Shown: piece after piece, positions 12,001 through 21,000 of the stretch
Position numbering within the stretch: position 1 is the first letter of the stretch
Layout of the letters: each line of letters opens with the position of its first letter
Origin: Antedon mediterranea
Taxonomy: Eukaryota; Echinodermata; Crinoidea; Comatulida; Antedonidae
Reading direction: 5' to 3'
Assembly (NCBI RefSeq): GCF_964355755.1
Contig: NC_092674.1
Coordinates: 6,391,001-6,455,000, forward strand
Length of the DNA: 64,000 nt
Translations under genes and position numbers: made by a program
Notes under the pieces: model-generated
Databases searched by the model: none
What the model saw: the letters and a program-made list of their open reading frames with translations, nothing else
Told to the model about the DNA's origin: nothing

Positions 12001-15000
12001 GAAATTGACCTTTGTATCGGAATTCAAATAGGTTCACAAACTTGACCCAGAAAGTCCAGAGGAGAGTTTTTCCAGATGTTTTAATGACCATTTAGTTTAT
12101 AATAGAATCCCTAAAGAAAACACTTAGCTTAATTTCGTGACTGTTCCCATCGTAAAACAATTAGATATTGACAGTTTTTAGCAGAGATTCGACAGGGCCA
12201 ATTCATCATTGTAACCTCCCCAGATAAGATCAATCATTCCCACTTAAACACCCCTGGACCAACTTAGGACCAATCGTTACCCTCTAAGATTACGTAGTGA
12301 CATATGCAAATGAACCGAGGGCCAATATACTCCCAAGTTTCAGAAGGGCCCAGAGACACCTTACAGCCACCTCACGGAGCACACACCTCACAGCCACTTC
12401 TTCAGAAGAACATCTACACTCTACAGCCACTTCTTCAGAAGAACATCTACACCTTACAGCCACTTCTTCAGAAGAACATCTACACCTCACAGCCACTTCT
12501 TCAGAAGCAGACCTACACACTTCACACCTCACCGACAGCATCATTGATCCTCCGTTCCTTATCTATACTTATAGTTGTATATTGTACTGAAGTATTATAC
12601 TGAATAAACAATATATGTGTTACGACAGTCAAGCGAGTCAGAGTCTTCATTAGTACCTCAACAACGCAACATTATATTACATTAATATGACTTATTATTC
12701 TGTTAGTCATGATTGTTGAATATGACATACTGTACTTACTCCCTCTGACTGGTAGCCTTTGGTGTATTCATAGTTTTTAAATTAATGTTGACAAGATTGA
12801 GTTTAAATTAATTTTTGAGAAATTAAGGATATCATAGTTAATGTTAAAGAAAACATTCTCTCAATATGTTATTAAGCTGAAAAGTGAGATTAAGTTGACT
12901 TTTCCATTCACTACAGTGGCAACAGATCACTCCTGCGTGTAACAGTGAACAGCCATAACTGACCAATCAGATGTCAGAACTAATATAATAAGTTTGTTGT
13001 TTGCTTGGCTGATGGTAACCCAAAGTGGTTCTTTACTATGGTGCTTACAATATTTGTGCTTAGAGGAAGATAATACCACTATATATATATTTATACTGGG
13101 TAACCTCTTCAGTCAAAGACTGGTCTCCCAGAGGGCCCAGTTGGTGATCAGTGGCTGTGATGTACTAATACACCGGGGTAACCCCCTACTCGTCTCGAAA
13201 GATGTACTAGGTTCTTTAAAGTGCACACGAGCAAGTTGTGTACACTGGACCTACGGTTTATAGTCCTTATCCGAGAAGACTCGTTCTACCACCAGAACCA
13301 TGGAGTGAGTGAGCCTCGAACCCCTGCCGATGTTATGGCTACGTGATTACGGTTCCACTGTCTTAACCGCTCGGCCACTCACCCACCAAATATCTATTGT
13401 CTTTGGTTATAGTTTATTATATAGTCTACAGATCACTTGTGCTATATTTTCAATCATGCCTCTCAGTCTCAGCCCAGTCATTGTTTGTACAGTATAATAG
13501 ATCATGATAATAAAATCCAGTGGTTAAAAATGTATATATTTTTTTGCAGGATTTTATAAAATGAATGCTGTTTTAAATCAACAGGAATTACTTATCAATT
13601 TACAAGATAGGTTTGCACAGCGCTTGGCAACTAACCTCAATAATATGTTTATACAACAGGTAAGAAGAATGGGTCAAATAGGAATTACAAAATGGCACCA
13701 CAGACTATGAAATGATAGTCCGAATCGGGTAGTTACTACAACTCTCACAATACCAGACTTTCTTTGGCCTAATATATCTGTTTTTCAAGAAATTTTTTGA
13801 TGGTAACAGAAGAAGTTAGAACCTGTTTTTGACCTCATTAAAAGTCTGGTTTTAGAAGATTTTTTGGTGTTTAGAGAGTCCAGTATTTAAATAGCTGACT
13901 ATGACTACTGTATTTATACTCTTTGGTTGCATGACATGCAATGGTAAAGTTTTTATGTAAAAGAATAGAGTGATATTATATATTGTAATGGTCTTGTAGT
14001 ATGATGGTTTTACTGCGTGCATACCAATCTCAGGATAGTCTGTTCAAATCCTGTTTTATGACTGGAAAGCTCTAGCTATAGCAAAATCGATTAAAATCCC
14101 TCAATAGATTATGAACTATTTAAAATATTTGATTTTGTTTTGTTTAGGGTAATGAGATGGCAATGAACACATTAGTTATTCACACTAAGAAGCAAACCCT
14201 ACCAAAGCACCATACAAATCACCGTGATCTGGTACCGTTTGCTGATCTCATGCAGTGGCTTAAAAGAGCTGACTTTATTAGCTACAAACAACTCTCTATG
14301 GTATGTATCAGTGGCATATAGTTTGGGTGGGTTAGGGTTGTTTGTGTGGGGTAGAAGTGTTTGTGTTGGCTAAGGGTGTTTGTGTGGACTAAGGGTGTTT
14401 GTGTGGACTAAGGTGTTTGTGTGGGGTATAGGGGTGTTTGTGTGGAGTAAGGGTGCTTGTGTTGGCTAAGGGTGCTTGTGTTGGCTAAGGGTATTTGTGT
14501 GGGCTAAGGGTGTTTGTGTGGAGGTGGGGTTGTTTGTGTGGGGTAGGGGTGTATGTGTTTACTAAGGGTGTTTGTGTGGGCTAAGGGTGCCTGTGTGGGC
14601 TAAGGGTGCCTGTGTGGGCTAAGGGTGTTTGTGTGGGGGTGGGGTTGTTTGTGTGGAGTAGGGGTGTTTGTGTTTACTAAGGGTGTTTGTGTGGACTAAG
14701 GGTGCTTGTGTGGACTAAGGGTGCTTGTGTTGGCTTGTGTTTGTGTGAGGTTGTAGTGTTTGCATTGTGTAAAGGTTTTAGAGTATGTTAATGTATGGTA
14801 GGTGTGTTTACGTTTGATACAAGTTTTTGGGTTTATAACATAATGAAACGTTTTTAAGGTGCCTCACAGCTGTCAAAAAATATATGTCATTATCAATGTT
14901 GTTTGTTTACAATAAAAGAATAGAAATTTTAAACCCGGAGCTACCCTTTAAATCCTGAATTTTGTCCTGATCCTTTGGTAAAGTACACACTTAAACTTGC

Positions 15001-18000
15001 TTTATTCGAATGGCTGGATGTTTGTCAGTGCATAATTAGCGACTAGACTATGTCGTGACATGTTAATTCATTATGCGCAGGCTCCCCATCTCGACACAGT
15101 TTTGATGGTTTCTAGGTCCAGGCGACGACTGACGACACATAATTTGACTTGACCTAGTTTGGTCGTCAATCATCGGTTGTAGAAGATCGAAATTTACTTG
15201 TCTTAATTTCCAGGTGTACACGGACAACTTAAAGAAGTTATACGAGAAAGAACTAAAAGACTTCTTTGAATCAGCCAAGCAGTCTCTGACAATCAAACCA
15301 CCGGTGCAAGACGCCAAGAAGTTTCAATTCCATCATAAGGAAGGCAAGTTAGGGTCACAGACTGACTTAACGCGGGTTGGTGCACGTTTGAAATCCTCAA
15401 CGCTTGATGACATGACGAGGCATTTCAACTCATCAGATGCTGACCTCACAGACAGCCAAAAGTTTGATTCTGTAAGAAATAATTATTACCAAGTCATTTT
15501 TTTTAGAACATACACGATGACTATATTAGATAATATTCATTGTAATAAATGTAATTTGATTAAATAAATTACATTGTAATTAAGTTATTTTGTACTAAAA
15601 TGTGTATAAACACAGAAATATGAGTACAATATAGAATGCAAGTAATTTACTGAATGTATATATGTTATATATGTATATGAGTGGAATAGAGAAAATATGT
15701 ATGAAAATTTGCACGAATAAAAATTCACATTCATTCAATTCAATTCAATTTCTTTATTGCTGAAATGCCATCAAGGGCTAATATCCGCTAAAACATACAT
15801 CATGCAAACATAATTATACATATTTACATTTAAAATTTAAACACATAAAAATTAGAGTCATTACTACTGTAGTAATTATTATTATTCTCTAACACACCTA
15901 CTGTTCTATTATTTACTAAACTATTGTTTACTTTGCAGGTTTTTATACAAATTTTGAATGAATTGCAGCCAACATGTGAGGCTGAGGAGGAATTTTGCTC
16001 GAAATTCTTTAGTTTAGGACGAGAGGATGTAAGTTGGATCATATTTATCATACTGTCATTGTAAATAATCAATAATCATACGTTTTCGATTATAATGCAT
16101 AATGTACACTTATTTACATATTTATTATTAATAAAACAATTATTTTTTCTACTTAGGAAGATGACTCGACTACTGAATATGATGGTGCAGTAACCAGTAA
16201 ATCAAAACGTGCTGAGTGAGTAAATTGAAATAAAATTACTTTTTTGTACTTGCCATTAGAAATAATAAAATAAATAATAATCAGAAAATAGTGGTTTATT
16301 TAGTTTAAATTAGATACCTTTATATCTTGCTATTTTATAACATTACACACAAATACTGTATCAATCAATCAATCAATCGTTCGATTTATATAGCGCCATT
16401 CCAACATTCATTGCTCATGGCGCTGTAGAAAAAAAAAATCAGAAAAGGTGAGTTTTGAGTAGTGACTAAAAGTGACTCAATAATGATGTGTGTTTAATGT
16501 TCAAGGGTAGGTGGTTCCAGAGTCTAGGTCCAGCAACACTGAAAATAATCTTAAATGCATAATTTATTTTCATTCCAGGGACAAGAAACATACTACAGAA
16601 TTAAGGTAATTTATAACACCACAAATCGATTTAATATTTTTATATAATATTTATTTGTAGTTTTGTTGTGTTGGCTATTGTGTTACAGACCCTTTCTACC
16701 TGTATTTTTTAAAGCCTCCATCATTGTGTTTATATAATATTTCTCTGTTAAAACAAGTTATGTAATTGTGATTACTAATGCTGTAGTACAGTATACAGTA
16801 AAATCTCTATTTTGAGGACACATTCGGGACCCAATAAGGTGTCCCCTTAATAGAGGCGTCCCCTGAATAGAGGTTGGCTGTAATCTTTAACTATTTTCTC
16901 TTCCCTTTCATGTGATAATGTCCCTGTAATAGAGGAGTTGGCAGTTAAATATACATTTTTACTCATTTCATGTGAAAGTGTCCTTTTATTAGGGGTGTTT
17001 CCAGAATAAGGTGTGTCCTAATAGGGGTGTCATGTTAATAGGGATGTCCCCAAAATAGCGGGTGTCTCCAAAATAAGGGTATCCTCTTATAATAGGGATG
17101 CCCTCTTAAGGCCAATTTACACAGACGAGCGGTAACGGTAAGCGGTAAAGTTGAGCGGAAAACGCAAAAATAGAATCTATGTTATTTCTTATGACCATTT
17201 ACACAGAACGCCGAGCGGTTGAGCGGAAATCCGCTCAGGATCGAAACAGATTCGATTTTGTGAAATTACCGCGCGGTAATTATGAATTCTGGCCAACCAA
17301 CGATATGATTGAAATGACGTCATCTATCAACAACTTTTTTTTTGCGTCCGTCGAGTCAAAGACGACAATAAATACGAGTGCCGTAGTAGGCCTAGCCTAT
17401 TTTGCAACTTCTTTTTATTCAGAAATACAAACACCTACGACGTGAATAATTGTTTGTATAAGGATAGTGAAAAGAAAATATACATTTTAGTACGTTATTA
17501 GGCAACAAGTCCCTCTAAAACTTCGGCCTGTGTGTGCTAGGCCTACTGACAGTCAGTCACATCCAGGCCAGCAGTGACTGTAACATGCATTAGCCTCGAG
17601 GCCTACACGCACCTACTTTCCACCACTCCGTTCGCCAACTCCGCGCGCTGTGTAAATGGGAAAAGCCACGCGGTTTTTCGCTTACAATTACCGCTTACCG
17701 TTACCGCTCGTCTGTGTAAATTGGCCTTTAATCGGGATGTCCCCTAAATAGGGGTTGTTCTAAAAGAAGAATTCTAGTGTAGTTTAAATATATTGGTTGT
17801 CAACTCGATTCCACAATACTTCTTTGCCTTTTTTGCAGACCTTTTAAAAGCTCAAGGTACAGTATGCATTGCTTGCAAGGACTTAGTTACACAAGTTGTT
17901 ATGCAATTTAATTAATAAACAAATTAATTATTATTATGATTGCAAACAAATTTAACACTACTACAAATATTAACCCTTTTTAACCAAAAACTTAAATATA

Positions 18001-21000
18001 TAATTGATTATGTCATAAAAAGCAATTTCTTTATTGAACTTCAATACGGTGTATTTATATAAAAACCAATCGTTTACTACAAATATTTATCCTTTTTAAC
18101 CAATAACTTAAATAATAAATTGATTATGTCTTAAAAATCAATTTCTATATTGAACTATTAACAGTACTGTGTATTTATATAAAAACAATCGTTTCACTAA
18201 TCGTCCTAATTTATGAATTAATTTTTCTATGTATAAATAAATTAATATAAAATCAATTTTTACTTTTGATTACTAATTTAACTAACTTTTTTTTAAATTC
18301 AAAAATGAAAGGCAATAGAGAAACTAAATGTGGGTATTTTAATACTAAACCTGATTGTTTATAGTCAACGTATAATTTACTAACTTTCAGTTATCTGATG
18401 TAAAAGGAAAATCAGAGAGCATATTTTAAAATGGTTGTGCAGACAATTTCTTCACATGTTATAACAAAAGCGTTTTGATTACTGTTTTTTTTAGCCTATG
18501 ATTAATTTGCCAAACACTAAATTTATTTTCATTCATTTAAAAATAACTATCAAACTGATTTTAATTTTTTTATTTTATTATTTTAACTAATTAGTATAAA
18601 CCACTAACTAATTTGTTAGCCCAACAAATTTTAATATTTAAACTCGGAAGACCAAACAATAATTTATTTATTTATCATTTTGCATGGAAATTCCTTTTTT
18701 TATACTATTTTCTTTTAAAAATATGACTTTATATAAATGTCATAACTTGAATGATTTACTTGAGTATAAGCATGGTAGTTTATGCTAATTAGTTTATGCT
18801 AATTAGATTATGCTAATTAGATTATGCTAATTAGTACATCATATGATATGTTTATCAAATCACAGTATTTTTCACAGTGTTTCGTTTGTGTTTTTCTGTA
18901 TATAACATTATTTGTGTTTATTTAATTGTTTATGTTTATTCATATATTAGCACTGATCACCAATAATATTGGAAAGAAAAAACAATATATACAATGTTAT
19001 GCATTGTTCAATTGACACTGTATTACTAGTCTTTAATACAATTGAAAAATAACCCAACCCAATTTTAACCCTAAAATATATCAAAGAATAACTAAAAGTC
19101 TGAGCTGTTTCCAATTAAAATTTTATATTTGACTCTTAAATTATTTAATATTGTATTGTTATACTCCTTTAAACAACAAGGTAACTAATTATATCTACAA
19201 ATATTTGTGTGGTAATATTTTCTAGTAGTTATTAAAATTCTCACATGATTACTTACATTTTTATAATTTCTTTCAGGCATATGATGGCAGAACTGTTTTA
19301 TGTTCTTGAGCCGGAGATGAAATCTTTTATTCGATTTGCAGAAAAAATAGATCCAATGTAAGTTTAAATAGTCTACTCTTTGAGTACATCATCCCATAAT
19401 GCACTTGTTTTCCTCTATAATTATTGATACTTATTATAATTGCACTGCTGCTGTGAGTCTATATATTTTCAGCATAAGGAGCTTTTTATTTGCGATGAAC
19501 TATGAATTAGATATTGTTATTGTTACGTTTGTTATTATTTATTTATACTGGTCAAAGACTGGTATCCCAGAGAGCCCAGTTATGATCAGTGACTGTGATA
19601 TACTAGTACACCGGGGTAATCCTTTTCTTGTATCGAAAGATGTACTAGGTTCTTTAAAGTGCACATGAGCTGGATGTTTACACTGAACCTACGGTTTATA
19701 GTACTTATCTGACTTGTTCTACCACCAGAACCATTGAGCAAGTGAGCCTTGAACCCTTGCTGATGTTATGGCTATGTAATTACGGTTCCACTGTCTCAGC
19801 CACTCACTCGCTAATATTTCATGTTAATTCTATTTATTTTTCAGTTACATCTTGTATATGCTAGTACGGATCAGTAGACAGGTCTTGTCCAAGGAGCACA
19901 AAGATTCTAGATCGTTTCTTAGCATCGTTCTTGCCAACTGTCTAGTGGAAGTCAAGAGGAATGTGGATACCTATGTGGTAAGATAAGGAGGATGAAAATA
20001 GTGAGAGGGAGGTTGATAGGATGGTGATTATGAGGTTGATAGGATGGTGATGATGAGAAAAAGGGTTGTGATGAGAAGGATGATGATATGTTGGAGGAGA
20101 GGAAGATAATTAAAGCTAGGGGTGCCTTTTGTTTTTATTTGTGTGGTAAGATAAGGCAGAGGATGGTAGAAGTGTCATGATGATGATGTTAGCGACGAGG
20201 AGGATCATAGTGAATAGGAGGAGGATGATAGGATGATGGAAAAGAGGATGATAATTAGCCCTATGCGGATCGACCCAACAATTGGAAAAAAGCTAGGGTT
20301 GCCTTTTATTGGCAAAAAGATAAAAAATAGATTTTATATAAAAAAAATGGACATCTTTATTCAGTTGACATGACTTGCATGAATGCCAGCTATTAGCTTA
20401 ATTTACAATTTAGTTCAGTAGTAGTTTTTGGTAAGAATTCATATTTATTATTGTAAACGCTTCATTTCAACTATTGGTTGCTTTTGAGTATTTTATACCA
20501 GTCAAATGTCAACTAAAATAAAAACAAAAAAATTCAGACCGACCAACCCTGTTTTTAATTAATGCTATACATTATTTTTTTGCCATTATGTTGATCCAAT
20601 GTATATTTTATTCATCTCGCAGGATAATCAAGTTCGAACAATCAATGAGATAAGAGTATCAAAGAAGAGTAAATGTGGTATTCTACCATTCGTAGTCACC
20701 TTCGAAAGGTTTGCCGAGCAAGCTGAATCAATCTTTAAAGGGACAGACAGACGGGCCGACCTTGATAAGTCGTACAGTAAACTTATATCAGCTCAGTTTA
20801 AAGCAATACACAAGATCGCAATAGAACACCAGAAAACCCCTAGTGATGTCGTTATATTTGGTAAGAACTAGTTTGTGACTTCCAAAGTCCAACCCCTAAG
20901 GTTTATCGCAAATACCTTGATTTCGCTAGAAATGCATAATTTTCCCTTCCTTTTCCCTTCCCATTATGCATCGCTCACGCCATTTGCGATAAACCTTATT

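Noticed and set aside
12290..12603. Overlapping frames with an [14 protein letters not shown] repeated peptide
   Set aside because: A 33-bp minisatellite inside an LTR-like element opens several frames at once; no splice or start context supports a gene.
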